From Toxonevra muliebris (Eukaryota; Arthropoda; Insecta; Diptera; Pallopteridae): 64,000 nucleotides of DNA. Under the pieces are notes generated by a model. It saw only the letters and a program-made list of their open reading frames with translations, ran no database searches and was not told the DNA's origin. The position numbers were made by a program, and so were the translations under genes. The stretch spans positions 30,275,890 through 30,339,889 of the forward strand of contig OY829328.1 in the NCBI GenBank assembly GCA_963691655.1, in the 5' to 3' direction. Shown in pieces: positions 1 to 13,067 of this stretch. Every line of letters starts with the position of its first letter. Positions within the stretch are counted from its first letter, which is position 1.

Positions 1-2514
1 TTTATTTAAATTTTTATTTTATTTTTTTATTCAAATCTTGCTTGAGTCTTACAAAAATTCTAAAATACCTTCAAAAACTTGTTTATTTGCTACATATTAT
101 GTTCTGATAACTTTCGGGAAACATAGATTCCAGTTGCAAATAATATGGCCACCACTGTATGTTGCATTTTAACAATTTATTATATTAATGGTCCACTTGA
201 CGTTAGCATAAAAACATCCCCACATACCAAGATACATAATTGAATTTTATAATAAATTGCTGGCCAATTATATGATCAATTTATTTTCTAATTAAACAAA
301 TTGTTCTGTTTTGTGTGCTCTAAATCAAATTAGCCCAAAGTATTCCGAAAATTTGGTAGATACGCTCTTACCCAAGTAATAACCATCAGAAGCGATTCGA
401 GAAAATTGTAGGTGATACCTTTCCTTTATTCCTTACTCATGAAAATGCAAAGACAAATATTCTCTAATAAGTATTGAAACTTAATTTTTGTTGCTTCTTT
501 GAATAGTTTCTCCGCAAATAGATTAAGGTGTCGTTAAAAAAACTAAGAGCATATCAAGAGCTAATTATGGCTTTTCTTCCATCGTAACATCCAACATGGG
601 TACAATAATTTACCAAGCTGTTACCCACGCCTCAGTTTTAATTTAACTTTTTAGAGAATTCTTTGATTAATTCTACCCCGCGCCCCCATTTTAGTAAACG
701 AAATTTGCTTACATTGTTCTAAAAGAGATGGTACCTTCCGGAACATTGTAATCTGTCTTTTTTTGTGCCAAAAATTTTCTGGGGTGAAACCGCTTTATGC
801 ACTTTGTGGTCAATGCAAAAACAATTTAAAAATATTTAAAAATTTTTAGTAGTTCTGAGTAAAAATCACTATTCGGGTTTGTCGAAAATTTGTCAATAAG
901 AAATAAAAATAATTTTAAAAATTTATTCGTTAAAAATTAAATTTTATACTCATTTTTTTGGAAAGGATTTTTACAGAAACCGGAACGATTCGAATAAAAA
1001 CTGTGACGTTTTCTAATATTATTGAAAACCGGGGAATATCTCTTTAAACTGGGACGTCTGGTTACCTTAGTCAATGCTCACAACTAATACATAGTTGCTT
1101 AAGCATACTTACTTGCTAGATTTAATTACTCATTCCTTCCTCTCAGGAATTTTAATTTTTTCTATAATTATAAAGTTTTTTTCTTATGAAAAATAAGTTT
1201 TTAATGTGGACAATAAAGTATGGCATTGTAACATTAAAATAAATTTGCTCAGGCTGTGCTAGTAATCGTTTCTGTAAAAGAAAAATAAAAAATATGAAAG
1301 TTGATTTGCCAGTTAAACACACCAAAAATTAAATCACCTTTTTAAGCTACTAAAATTAAATCAAACAATTTTACTTCTTGCGTGTAACCTTAGATGCTCT
1401 CTCAGTAAGATATATTAGTTTGTACCACGTTTTCTACTTATTGAATAAATTAAAAAATAAAAATTGTCATTTCAAAAAAAAAAAAAAAAAAACAATTTAT
1501 TTGTATGTTGTGTTTTGTAATAAATATTGTATAATATAATATGAATAGGTAAATTTGTAGATAGATATTTGTGTATAATATAATAAATATTGTCTGAATA
1601 TATTAGAAAAAAATACATAATAATTTTAAATCATCCTACTACAACCAATTTTTGAGTAAATTTTATTTGACAAGATGCATTTTCTTTTTCTATTATTAAT
1701 AATTCAACTACTCATATTGAAGAAAACTAATAGAATGTACAATATGCATAGCTATTTTGTTTTTTTGTGAATATTTATATGTAGTTATATGTATTTATGT
1801 GTAAATATTAATATACTGTAAATAGTTGGTAGAGAAAAAAAAAACTGAAAAGAGTTTGGCTAAAACATGCACATCACTCTCTAGAGACTAGACTAGTATA
1901 TAGATCGTTTCAAAAGAATTGATATTTACGTAGTGAAGCGAGAGAGAGGTAGAAAATATCATATAATATAATATCATTTGTAGTTCGTTTTCATTAGATT
2001 ATAGACATAATGTCTGTTCAATCTTCTCAGTATGTTTACCAGAGTTGCACATGCCCGCGTTTTTCAAATCTTCAGACCCAAGAACCAATAACAACACTAT
2101 GCTAGAAATCAAATACTTGAGTTTTGGCTTACATGGGTTGAAAAGTTTTCTACACAAAAGCTCTGTCTTTTTTCATTCACCACACTTTTCTATGAGTTCG
2201 ATATGTTTTTCAGACCCAGATGCATTCACCTCTTCCAAATTTACTTTACTGTACGTGACTCCAATGATCAAAACTAGGCATCTAGTTTGAAAACATTTAA
2301 AATCGTTAAGAGAATTACATAATTGTAAGCTAAAATAGTATTAAAAGAAAAAACATTTCTCATCTTTAGCAATTTGTATGTACTCAACCGAAAAAGTTTT
2401 TTTTTTATCTTTAAACTCCAGGGTTTTCCATTAAAAGCCGTAATTTTAATTTCACCGCCATTCATCATATGTTAAAATTACGATTGTTATTTGAATAGTA
2501 AAAACTATATATTT
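1..2514. other. AT-rich non-coding DNA
   Basis: No credible exon. Contains A/T homopolymers (for example 1473-1491) and a stretch near 980-1066 ending in a TCTGGTTACCTTAG motif that resembles the end of a decayed DNA transposon, without a partner that I can see. Probably downstream intron of the F-BAR gene or intergenic DNA. Confidence 0.5.
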
Positions 2515-2980
2515 GACGAAAATGGGACAAAATATACTTGAACAAAAAACTGAAATAGTAAAAATTCAACACAAAAACGTCGAAAATTTAGCCAAAACGG
2601 TTCGTAGAGTTCGTACCTCATTAGGTCGTTAGGAGACGCCTGTTGGGTCAACAATCATAAGTTTAATCAACAAATTTGAGCGTTTTACCAACTTGTGTTC
2701 GTTCAGCAATGTCATCTGACAATATAGCCTTTGTAACTGTATGTGTGTCCGACCAGTTTGAAAGATTTTGGACTAAAGCCATAAGAAATCCGGCTGACAC
2801 AATAACTAAGGTGTGGTGTTAAAAAAGCAGGGAAATAACCACGGCTTTTTTGCAAAAATCATTCTGAGCGGCGTGAATCATTTTTATCTTGATGGTTATA
2901 TTGACCGGATTTGGGTGGTCTAAAAATCCAAGACCTCTTCATCCAAAGCGAATGACAGTTTGATCCAGTTTTTGAGCTGT
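2515..2980 (+). pseudogene. Decayed mariner/Tc1-type transposase fragment
   Basis: Frame-shifted plus-strand translation gives NLAKTVRRVRTSLGR near 2588-2632, then ETPVGSTIISLINKFE, and further on FYLDGYIDRIW near 2880-2915. These follow the widespread insect mariner-like transposase pattern: an N-terminal helix-turn-helix (ENLAxTVRKVRTxLGR...STIxxLIxKFE) and, around a catalytic Asp, the AHFHLDGYVNxxNxRIW block. Here the catalytic Asp position reads as non-acidic (SGVNHF), stop codons interrupt and a central part is missing, so it is dead. It sits just upstream of the LINE fragment at 3040. Terminal inverted repeats were not identified. Confidence 0.6.
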
Positions 2981-3039
2981 TGGCGTCTAAGGTTAGGTAC
3001 CTTACCTAACCTTTTTACTTTTTTATTAATCTAGTGATA

Positions 3040-3625
3040 CTGTTTCTGTTAATGGATTTCGTTTTCGAACGATGTTGAACAATTGTGCAATATAAATTTA
3101 ATGATGTTGAACCTAGACAAATGTAACGTTGTGGTATATGTAAAGAGTGTAACCCTTCCAATAGAATAAATAATTAGAAATACTATTTTAACACAGCTAG
3201 ATTCGTTCATTGACTTGGGAATTACTTCGACCCGATACTTGTTTTTTACTTGCATAATAATGCAAAGCTTTGCGAAGCGATGGTAAAACGAATTCAGCGA
3301 CCCTTGCATCACAAAATCGCTTTTCTCATCTTAGGTCAGACCTATTATGGAATATGCGTTAACTATCTGGTGTCCTCAGTCTAAAAATTAGAATCAGTTC
3401 AAAACAGTTCCTGCTTTTTGCATTGAGATCCTTGCAGTGAAGCGTATTGTTTGATTTACTACCGTTTGAACACGGATTAAAACTTTTGAATCAATCTACT
3501 CTTGAAAATCGAAAAATTATGATTACTGTGTGTTTAATTACCGGGTTGTGCTAATTCACAATTTTTGCTAAGGAACAATAATTTTAACATCCAGCCTCGT
3601 ATTTCCAACATTATATTCCTATCAA
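3040..3625 (+). mobile_element. Jockey/CR1-like LINE fragment, copy 1, left part
   Basis: About 560 bp closely match the 3' half of the LINE at 15640-19520: TGCAATATAAATTTAATG near 3087 and GACAAATGTAA near 3115 are also present at 17410-17450. Translation in shifting frames gives the same C-terminal reverse-transcriptase region (LDKCK-like, then YAKTIWCPQ-like, then the thumb). It is full of stops. It is interrupted at 3625 by a SINE and resumes at 4427. Confidence 0.75.
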
Positions 3626-4414
<789 letters not shown>

Positions 4415-4426
4415 TATTCCTATCAA

Positions 4427-4700
4427 ATCAACTATTTGTAAGATCAACTACTCTGAAAATGAACCATCTTGCCGTTTATGTTGTAATTTTACCAGCCTCT
4501 AAAATATTATTGGCATTTCAGATTCACTATATAAATTATATTAAACAACGGATTTTAGCCTCTTTTGACGTGATAGAAAAATTCTGCAATTGCGTAAATT
4601 CAAATTTGGCATCAAATGCTCCATTAAAAATATCAAATTTGGTTCTAAAGCCTGATACAACGCAAAATTTTGCAAGCTTTATATTTCTTTCAGTGTGAGA
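4427..4700 (+). mobile_element. Jockey/CR1-like LINE fragment, copy 1, right part
   Basis: Starts immediately after the right copy of the SINE target duplication with a sequence (ACTATTTGTAAGATCAACTA) that matches the LINE at 19272 onward (CTATTTGTAAGACCAATTA). This is the C-terminal end of the LINE ORF2 and its 3' tail. The far end is diffuse. Confidence 0.6.
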
Positions 4701-4771
4701 GAATTTTATTCGCACACAATGAAAACCTGCGACTCTGATTGGTGAGTATCACAAGCATAGAGTGGGATATT

Positions 4772-4812
<41 letters not shown>

Positions 4813-4815
4813 GGT
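4772..4815 (+). repeat. (TC)n microsatellite
   Basis: A CT dinucleotide array of about 18 units followed by TTTCTCTCGGTTTCTC. Confidence 0.95.
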
Positions 4816-7800
4816 TTCTCTCTTTGCAGGATTGTAATTATCAACTCTTTCAAAATTAACTACATAGTATTTATGTATGTAAATGTTTAGAAAGCTAAAT
4901 ATTTTATTTAAAAAAAAAATCTAATTAAAATTCAACAAAATTTCTATTTTGATTAGTTGCTATTGACATGCCTTTTGCTTTGTAGTATTTTAAAAATAAT
5001 TATATTTCTTGAAACTATGTAGATAGGTACTTATTTTAAAGAGGCTCTTATATCTTTTGTAGCTTCCTTCTCTTGTGCTTTTCGGGCAATTTTTTGACTC
5101 AAAAATTGATTGCATTAGGATGTTGGCATGTTGTAAAATATTTTTTGTTCTTAGTTTTATTTTTTTTTTTATTATTTTTGTTTTTAGTATTTTTTTTTTT
5201 TTTTTTTTAATTGTTATGCTTCCTTACTTTGACCAGTGACTTTTTTGGTAATATGTCACGTGCTGTCGCTGGTGTAGCGCGTTTATTTGTGCGATTCTTT
5301 TTTAATACAATTACACGCATTTTAACACGCTAAGTTTCTCTTTTGTTTTGTTCTTGATTGATAATTAATAAAATTTCGAAATGTTATATTTATTTTAAAT
5401 TTAATGAATTTTTATTTAGCAAAAAATTTATACACTATTTCGCAAGATGCACTAATATTACGAGTAGGTAGGTAAATCTAAAGCTTGGCGAGCACTTTTT
5501 ATTAAAATTTTACTTGCAGTAATTAAAATATTTACACAAACACATACACTTGAAAAAAATTAATTAGGAATACAAAGGAGACAGACGCAGACAGTGGCAT
5601 TTTTATTGCTAATGTAAGTTGTGCATTTTTAGTTTGCTTGGTATTTGCTTAATTTATTTATAATTAATTATATTAATTTATATTAGAATATGTAAATGTA
5701 TGTTTCAATTTCTTTTTTAGTTCTGTACACTAATATTTCATTTTCTTTTGATTTTTGTCTTTTTGTATTAAGTGAAAGTGATAGCAGTAGAGTAGAAATT
5801 AAATAGTAGTGATAAGTGAAACAAAATATGCAAGCAGGCGTTAGATTTAGTAGAAACAAAAATTTCTATATAGTATATTTTAATGCGCTATATATGCAAC
5901 TAGAATTTGGTTAGTTTGATTTTGCTTTAGCTTTTTTACGTATATAATTTTACTAGAATTTTGCAAATGCTTGAAATTAGCACGTGCTTTTTGTTTGCAG
6001 TAATTTATGTTCTTTGAAGAAGTTTGGTGATTAATTAAATTGCAGTAGAAAATGCGTGTGTGTCTTTTATTTTGCTACTTAAGCATTTTTTCTTAGCAAT
6101 ATTAAGTAGTTAGTAGTAGTAGTTACTAAGTGGTGTAAAAATTTCGTAATTACTTACTTACATTAGAAAAGATTTAATTTATTTTATTTTTTTATATAAA
6201 GATTTTTTTGCTTGCTTTTCTTGTTATATTTAAAATTACTTAAAACATTCTGAAGATTCTTGCTTTATTTATTAGTTATTGATGATGTCTGTTTTTGCTG
6301 TTATCTGTTAAAGATGAAAAAACAGTGTGAAGATTTTTTTAAGATACTCGATTTTATTGAATTCAAACTTGACAGCTGCACTATTGAAGATTTATTTACA
6401 TATATCATTTAAGTTTTTCTAATTAATATATGCACACATTTTTTTTTTTTTAATTTTTTTATAAAATTTTCGTTCTAGATTTTTATTTCCCAAAGCTGTT
6501 GATTTCTTATACGATACTGTATAAGCTTTCGTAAAATATTTGCAAAGTTATTTTCTCAAATCTACTGATTTATTTATATAGCACTGTAATAGATTTCACT
6601 TTCATTAAAGCTTCTACTTATTTGCTCAACACTGCTGCATTACTGCACCATTCCATATTTGAGTTGAGGTTGTAAGTTATTCAGAGTTTAATACCTCAAA
6701 TCTGCAAATATGTTCAAAATATTGTATCTAAGTATTTGAACCCAATTCGTATGAGGTTTTTCGCTTAACCTTTCAGTTTTTTATATAAACTGTGAACTAT
6801 GAAACTTTCTTTGAACTTTCATAAGTTACAAACATAATTTATCTTCAAACTTCGCGCTTTTTGTACAACACTTGCAAGTTTTCCAACGTCCCATTAATTT
6901 CTCATTCAATTAAGAATAATTCTGCGTGAAAAGTGAAATTCCGTGAAATATCGTTTAAGTTTAGTTCTTCAAAATTACTGCTTCTTTGCTCAACACTTTA
7001 TAGATTAGTGATGATTGCGAAAGTGATGTTTAGCTACATTTCCATAATCTGTAATCATATCTAAGCATTCTTGAATCAAAAAATTTATTTCAATCAAATT
7101 GTTATATGATTTCGAACTTATTTTTCCAAAATTGCCGCTCCTTCGCTCCACGCTGTAAGTATTTTCAATGCTCTTTAATCAAATTTTATTCGAAATAGTA
7201 TATTCTGTAGTAATACGATGAAATCTTTTACTCAGATTTTATTTTTTCTTATGTTTTCTTTAATTTTGTGTGTCAGCGTTTATGTTTATAATAAATTTTC
7301 AAATCTATTTCCTGCACAAATTTATCCATATAAATCTGAGATCACTAAGACCGAGTGCCTGAGAGTGAATGCAATTTTTTTACCACGGTTTTCTTAATTT
7401 GCTTGTTATTACTTCAAAGCTGCTTATGTTTTGCACAGCATTGCATATTATTGTGGTAATGTTATTATCTTTGATTCACTATAAATTGTACAATAAATAA
7501 AAATCAATTTTTTTGGGAAAACAATTTACATAACTTTGCGCAATTTTCTGTTAATTTTTATAAAACTTTTAAATGATTTTTTATTGTTCTTAGCTAACGC
7601 TTAATTAGTTTTTAGTTAATTTTTTAATATATATTTATGTACTTATTAAATTTAATAATTTGTGCGATGCAATTTCATAATTGGAATGAAATATTAAGTA
7701 TACTTGATTATTTGTATAATATTTCCTTAATGTTGATTTTTTAAAACTGACTTCGAGTGTTTAGAAGATTAAAGATTACAATCCAATATTAGTTGTAATT

Positions 7801-9889
7801 ATATTTTCTTTTTATTTATAAATTATTTAACTTGTTTTTCACTCTGTTTATATTTTAAAACATTAAATTTTTTGTTTCTTTGAGACTCTTACGAAATATG
7901 CACTACACTCTTAAAAAAAAAATCAACAATTTTCTTTGTTATTTTTTTTTTTGTAAAAATTCACACCCTTGTCAAAAAAAAAGAACAAAATTCATTCACA
8001 AAAATCGCCAGCATCAACACCATTTCACTACACCAGAAGCAGCAATGCGTAAAATTCTCACAAATCGAAAGCACGTGACTTGCTAATAATTGTGAGTAAT
8101 TGCTTTCATTTCTTTTTTGTTTATTGTTTATATGCAATTCTCGTGAAATTTTTTTGCTCTCATCAAATACTACAAAGAGAGCGGAAAGTAGTAGAGTCAA
8201 CAGGAACAGGAGCAAAACAGTAAAACAACAATGTGTTCTGAGAATACAGAATTTTGACAGTTGCTAAACTCGTAGAACATATGTGAGTAGCAAAAAGAAA
8301 TTCAAGAAAATTTTGTGAATTTTTGGCCAAAAAATTGTGCGTTTTTGAAGACTTCAGTTGAAAAATGAACTGCAGTTTAAAAATTCGGTTTATATTTTCT
8401 ATTTTAATGCATAGTTTTAAGGATTTTTTTTTCTTTCTGAATGGTCTTATTATTATTATTTTGTTAATCTTTATTTATTTATCGCGCTCTTTTACACTAA
8501 CTACGCTCTCTTGCTCTGTTGTTTTGACAACCACATTCACTCTCATACATTAACTGTTTGTTTGTTTGTTTTTTTCTATTTTTTATTACTTCACGTACAC
8601 ACACACGCACAGTTTCATTTCATTTTTCTTTAAATTTTTTTTGTTGATTGTTCCGTGAGCGTGAACGTTTTACAAACACGGTTCAAAATTAACTAAAATT
8701 CATTTCCGTAATGTATGCACTATTTATAATGCAACAGCAGTAGGAGCACGCAATTTTGAATCATGCTGCTGCAACTTGCATTTTCGATTTTACAACTACT
8801 ATCTTCTTTGCGCAACATATGTACACAAACACATATGCACACATGTACTGTGTATGAAAATGACGACCTCGCGCTCGTTCGCTCACCACTTGACTGACAT
8901 TTACAGCACACAGCAGAAGAGTTTTTGAAGCAGTTACAATGACAGCTGAAGCAGTGCTCCATTTTGGTTACTATTCCGTTTGGTGTGGGGGCACATGCGC
9001 ATTGCAAGTAATAATGCTAAAAGTATAAATGTCAAGTTGACAGCTGTTTTTAGTGGGGAATTATTGGATTTTTTTGTTTTTTTTTTTTTTTTGTTTAGCA
9101 TATATTCAAAGAATGTCCTTCAGGCATGTAAATGAAATGGAAAGCTTTTACTTTTATTGACATTCCCAAATGTGTAGAGAGAGCAGGAGTGGGTTAATGG
9201 AAAGCAGGAAAGTTAATTTTGTCGTTAGATTATAGATTCTAGAGAGTTCTAACTGAAATGGCTATAATCGAATTAAATATGGAAATAAATGAAATCGATT
9301 GTTTTTAATACTAAACTCAAAAATTAAGTTTTCTAGTTATATAGTTAAGTTAAGTTAAGTTTCTTAAGTTAAAGTTAAAGTAATCCAGAAAATAATAAAA
9401 AACACTAAAACTTGAAAATTAGTTGCATGGACCTGTTGCTTTCGTTTCCATTAACATTAAACGAAAATGTTTTGCTTCTACTAAAAGTTCTAGGTAAAGC
9501 TTTTTGGTTTATGGTTTTGAAGATTGATTTTAAAAAGCTTTCCCAAATTGAAAAGACTTAGTGAAATCTTTAACCTCTTAAAGCTTTCAAGCAGAAACTT
9601 TTCTTATTATGAATGCAGAGAGAAAAAAGCTTTCAAATATATTTCCTATAAAAGTTAGCTTTAATACAAACAGGGTGTACCTTTATTTCTCGAATTTCCT
9701 AATAAAAGTGTATAAGTAAGAATGATTTCAACCCTGCATGTTTAATTTTTCCACCAAATTTTTTAAAATTTTACTTCTTATACTCTTTTATAAGTGATAA
9801 CAGGTGCTCGTTTAGGTGCAATTATATCTTTGCTACTGTTATTATTGAGATTAAAGATAGCTTTTTATGAATGTAATGTACTGTAAATT
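4816..9889. other. AT-rich DNA without a supported gene
   Basis: Very T-rich on the plus strand, with many homopolymers. 6600-7160 holds loosely repeated TTTGCTCAACACT-like motifs. 8640-9010 is less AT-rich and has CA/TG runs and GCTCGTTCGCTCAC-type sequence as seen near fly promoters, but no start can be assigned. Likely downstream intron of the F-BAR gene or intergenic. Confidence 0.4.
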
Positions 9890-10620
9890 TTGTCTATTGT
9901 ACCCCCAGTTTATGCTTAGTATAAACTGTCAGATATACCGATACCACTGAGAAATTTCAGTAGGGGTTTCGGCTTCGTGTTAATGGTGTCCAAACTGTCT
10001 GGTAAGCGAGTAAGTACCTCGCAGTGTAGAAGTAAGTGTTCTCGTGTTTCAACTTCCTCCTGACGAAATCTTCAGGTATTGTGCTATACTATGCGAAGGT
10101 TTTTCATGTAATCCCCCAGTTTACAATGCCCTGAAAGGAATCCTGTAACAATACGGAGTTAGTTTTTGCTTAACTGTAAACATAGAGCTGCTCTCTTTGA
10201 GTTAAAGTTAGCAATTTTGATTGTCTAAACCCAGGGATTTGAGCCCAGTGCGTTAACCTTTTTACTTTTGTTCCCCTCCCTTCCTCCCTTCCCCACCTAA
10301 ATTGTCTTTTATGGTGTTAATTTCTACCCCTAGAAAGGGATCAGGACCAAGGTAACTCTTAGCCGCTGCCTTCCTTGCTAGATGGTCGGCCACCTCATTT
10401 CCATATATATCTGTATGCTCAGGGACCCAGAATATGATCAACTTATTTTTCTTCCCTAAATCATTTAATAGCTCTAGGCATTCACAAACTAACTTTGATG
10501 TTATTTCATAGGAGTCTAGTGCTCTGATTGCGGCTTTGCTATCTGAATACATTATAAAATTCTGGCCTTTACACTTACGCTCGACGCTGTGCAACGATAA
10601 CATAATAGAGATAACAGATC
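9890..10620 (-). mobile_element. LINE remnant with RNase H domain (I/LOA-like)
   Basis: The minus strand encodes an RNase H domain: FIMYSDSKAAIRALDS (catalytic Asp in YSDS) followed by IIFWVPEHTDIYGNEVADHLAR near 10355-10430, the usual GNExAD motif; the catalytic-region His (PGH) reads PEH. Downstream (10020-10240) shifted frames give RQEEVETREHLLLHCE, the Cys/His-containing C-terminal end seen in such LINEs. RNase H within ORF2 is typical of I, LOA and related clades. Stops and frameshifts make it inactive. The 5' part is missing beyond 10620. Confidence 0.8.
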
Positions 10621-10893
10621 TCTATTTTCCCTCTTATATTTAATTACATTGGCCTGAAAGAGTGAACCATACTTGCGCATAAAGAATTTCGCTGAAACAG
10701 TTTATCGATACCAAAAAAATTTAAAAGAGTTATTCTATTATATTTTTTTTTCTATTTTTTCCTTGCAAATTTATTCTTGAACATTTTTTTTTTAATTTTT
10801 CCCTTGCAGCTTAGGACTCCTAAAGTCACGGGGCTTTGAGACGGCTGCGTCACTCGACTCCAGGCCACGTTGACACTAGTGAATATAAAATTA

Positions 10894-11176
10894 GCAACAC
10901 TGGTAGTATAATAAAAGCAATGAAAACGCAGTGCAACAAAAATGTTATGCGCCAGATTTTCCAACGGTTTTATAGTAATTTGGGGTCGGTAAAGAAATTT
11001 CTTAATAGCCCCTGAAGACCCCATTTTTCCAGTTTCAGGCTGATAAAGACTGAGCACGCAGTCGTGATCAGCGACCTCAAATTATTATAAAACCGTTGGA
11101 AAATCTCGCTCATAAGACAAAAGTTAAATTTTTGTTGCACTGTTAAATCAATGCGAATACTAACAACAGTGCCATC
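10894..11176. mobile_element. Fold-back (inverted repeat) element
   Basis: Core arms of 35 bp at 10954-10988 and 11072-11106 match in 33 positions as inverted repeats (CCAACGGTTTTAT / ATAAAACCGTTGG). An outer 15-bp perfect inverted pair (CAGTGCAACAAAAAT) lies at 10929-10943 and 11128-11142, and weaker similarity extends to the ends. The spacer is about 83 bp. Part of the right arm resembles 21288-21335 and, more weakly, 49541-49620. No coding capacity. Confidence 0.75.
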
Positions 11177-11214
11177 TGAATTAGGAGCCAATCGGGTTAG
11201 TCAACTCCTTCACG

Positions 11215-11370
11215 TACAATAGGAGCACGGCAGCGTGGAAAAAGACCTTCTGACCAGGATCAACAAAACTACTGGTGTCTTTTCCCAGCTTCGTTCAATC
11301 TGGAACCCTGGATACTGTTCTACATCTAACTAAAAAAGAACTTTCAATCCTATGTCGCACAGTATTTGAT
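11215..11370 (+). mobile_element. Small LINE reverse-transcriptase C-terminal remnant
   Basis: Shifted frames read EKDLLTRINKTTGVFSQLRS then IWNPGYCSTSN, a pattern (RINKxxGxFxxLxxxWxxxxxS) found after the reverse-transcriptase domain in several non-LTR clades. Only about 50 codons survive. Confidence 0.5.
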
Positions 11371-11579
11371 TAGAAAAGTTTTGTGAAAATTATTTTCTAA
11401 ATAAAATCGTAATATTTGTGGTCACAGTCATTTTTTGTGAAATAAGTGAAACCGTTTGAAGGCCATCTCCCATATAAGTGGAGTTTTCATAGCAAATGCA
11501 TAGAACCTAGACCTGGAAAGATGCAATTTAGAAGTCAGGCAAAGTGTTTATCGACTCTACGTGTTGCATGTTTTTTTTA

Positions 11580-11622
11580 CTGATGAGATCCCACTTGATG
11601 ATGTCAAGTGGGATCTCATCAG
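11580..11622. repeat. Perfect 19-bp hairpin with 5-nt loop
   Basis: CTGATGAGATCCCACTTGA at 11580-11598 is followed by TGATG and its exact reverse complement at 11604-11622. No coding or element context is recognised. Confidence 0.95.
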
Positions 11623-12002
11623 CAGCAGAAATGAAGTTCCTATACCCCATACAAGGTCTTAAACTATTATTGAAGAACAAAATGGAAGAACGGGCGAAAT
11701 CTATAACAGAATAGCAAAACACTTGGAGAAGTCAAGCAAAGGGAGGTGATCCTTCATAGCTATTATAACAATTGCTGATTGGGTTAAGCAGGCGCACGCC
11801 GACTTCTAATAACTAGTAACTTATAATAGACTTAGTTAGTTAGCGGTCATGGATGCCTTCAGTATTACTTTTTACTCTTTAAGTTGGCAGAAGCCTTGAA
11901 TTACCCCAGCTGCAAAGTTGTGCCGTTTCTATAAAGAACTTGCTAAATTCAAGAAAGCGTTGCATAGGGCATCGACTACGGTCAACCCAAAAGGATGATT
12001 AA

Positions 12003-12237
12003 CTCTTCTGTCAATGGCATTTTTTTCCAACTTCTGCACGGAAAAATATCAAAAATAGCAAAAGAAACTAACATAATACGTTTTTCCTTTTAATTTTTTT
12101 TTTTTTTTTAAAAAAAGCTTGATATTTAATTTATTTACAAAATTAAAAGCTTTCATATGAGTATCTTTAACCATTTTTACACAACACATCCTCAAAACTG
12201 AAGAAGGTCTAGCCAGACCTGCCTATTGACGGAAGGG
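12003..12237. mobile_element. TTAA-flanked MITE (piggyBac-like)
   Basis: 235 bp bounded by TTAA at 11999-12002 and 12238-12241. The terminal inverted repeats are CTCTTCTGTCAATGGCA and the reverse complement of TGCCTATTGACGGAAGGG. A TTAA duplication and a CCCT-like terminus are the hallmarks of the piggyBac superfamily. No ORF. The ends resemble those of the element at 40582. Confidence 0.7.
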
Positions 12238-12241
12238 TTAA

Positions 12242-12920
12242 ATGATCATTGAAACAATGATTTTTTAATTGACGTTTGAGACATAATTGCTCATGATGCC
12301 TTCCTGACGTAGTACTCTTGGTGTCTTAGGAAAGCTTAGCATCCGAACAGCGATTTGGTTTATTATGTTCAACTCTTCAAATGTTTAGAAGTCGTAGAAA
12401 ATTACAAACTTGAAGAGCTTTCTTCAAAACTGAGCGAAGTGGATTGAAACAATTCGTACTGGTTCAAAAATAAACATGCATTTTCAGCAATTACATTCTG
12501 ATTAATATAAAAAAAAACTTACTGTTTCAGTGTTTCCAATAAACATTGTAACTCAATAATTTATCAATTTTTAAAATTGTCGATTTTTTCAAATCATCCT
12601 TTGCTCGGCCAAAACTTGGAAATGTTCCAACCGCACGACAAATGTGGCAATAACTTTCAAAATCTATTTAATTAAAACTCGTTCTTGGGAAATTTTTGAC
12701 TTTTTTAATCGGCTAAACAAATCTATTTCACTGAGATATGATTTTCATTATATGTAGATAAAAACCTATATCATTATAGATAAAATATTATGTAGGTAGT
12801 GTGTGAGAATTTTCAGTATTTTCACTTCATGAGTGCTTTTACAGTCAATATTGTTCCGTCACACAAACAAATCAGTTCTCAACCATCAACTTCATTATTA
12901 ACACATATGAATAGACTTAC
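12242..12920. other. Intronic DNA after the last visible F-BAR exon
   Basis: Lies just downstream (minus strand) of the exon at 12921-13067. AT-rich; no further exon or element recognised. Confidence 0.5.
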
Positions 12921-13067
12921 CTGTGCACGTACGGCAGCCAAGTGCATTGTTTTGGCGCGCAAATCGAATTTCTTCATTGAGAGATCTTCCTGCAATTCAT
13001 TCACTTTATTATACAATTGTCCTTCGATGCCGCGTACTTGTGTGCGGTTCAATGCGTCAACAGAATC
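12921..13067 (-). CDS. F-BAR gene exon, coiled coil; last exon visible
   Basis: 49 codons in phase 0 (DSVDALNRTQVRGIEGQLYN, then KVNELQEDLSMKKFDLRAKT, ending HLAAVRAQ) with a GTAAAG acceptor and a GTAAGT donor. The heptad pattern continues from the previous exon across a 67-bp intron, the size typical of small fly introns. The donor shows that the transcript continues to lower coordinates. I did not find a convincing next exon in 1-12920. Confidence 0.85.

Noticed and set aside
8720..9007. Minus-strand Cys-rich open frame (MEHCFSCHCNCFK) ending near a GTGAGC donor-like site
   Set aside because: No homology recognised, no phase link to the F-BAR exons, and the Cys-rich run reflects CTG/CAG-type sequence; too weak for a gene call.
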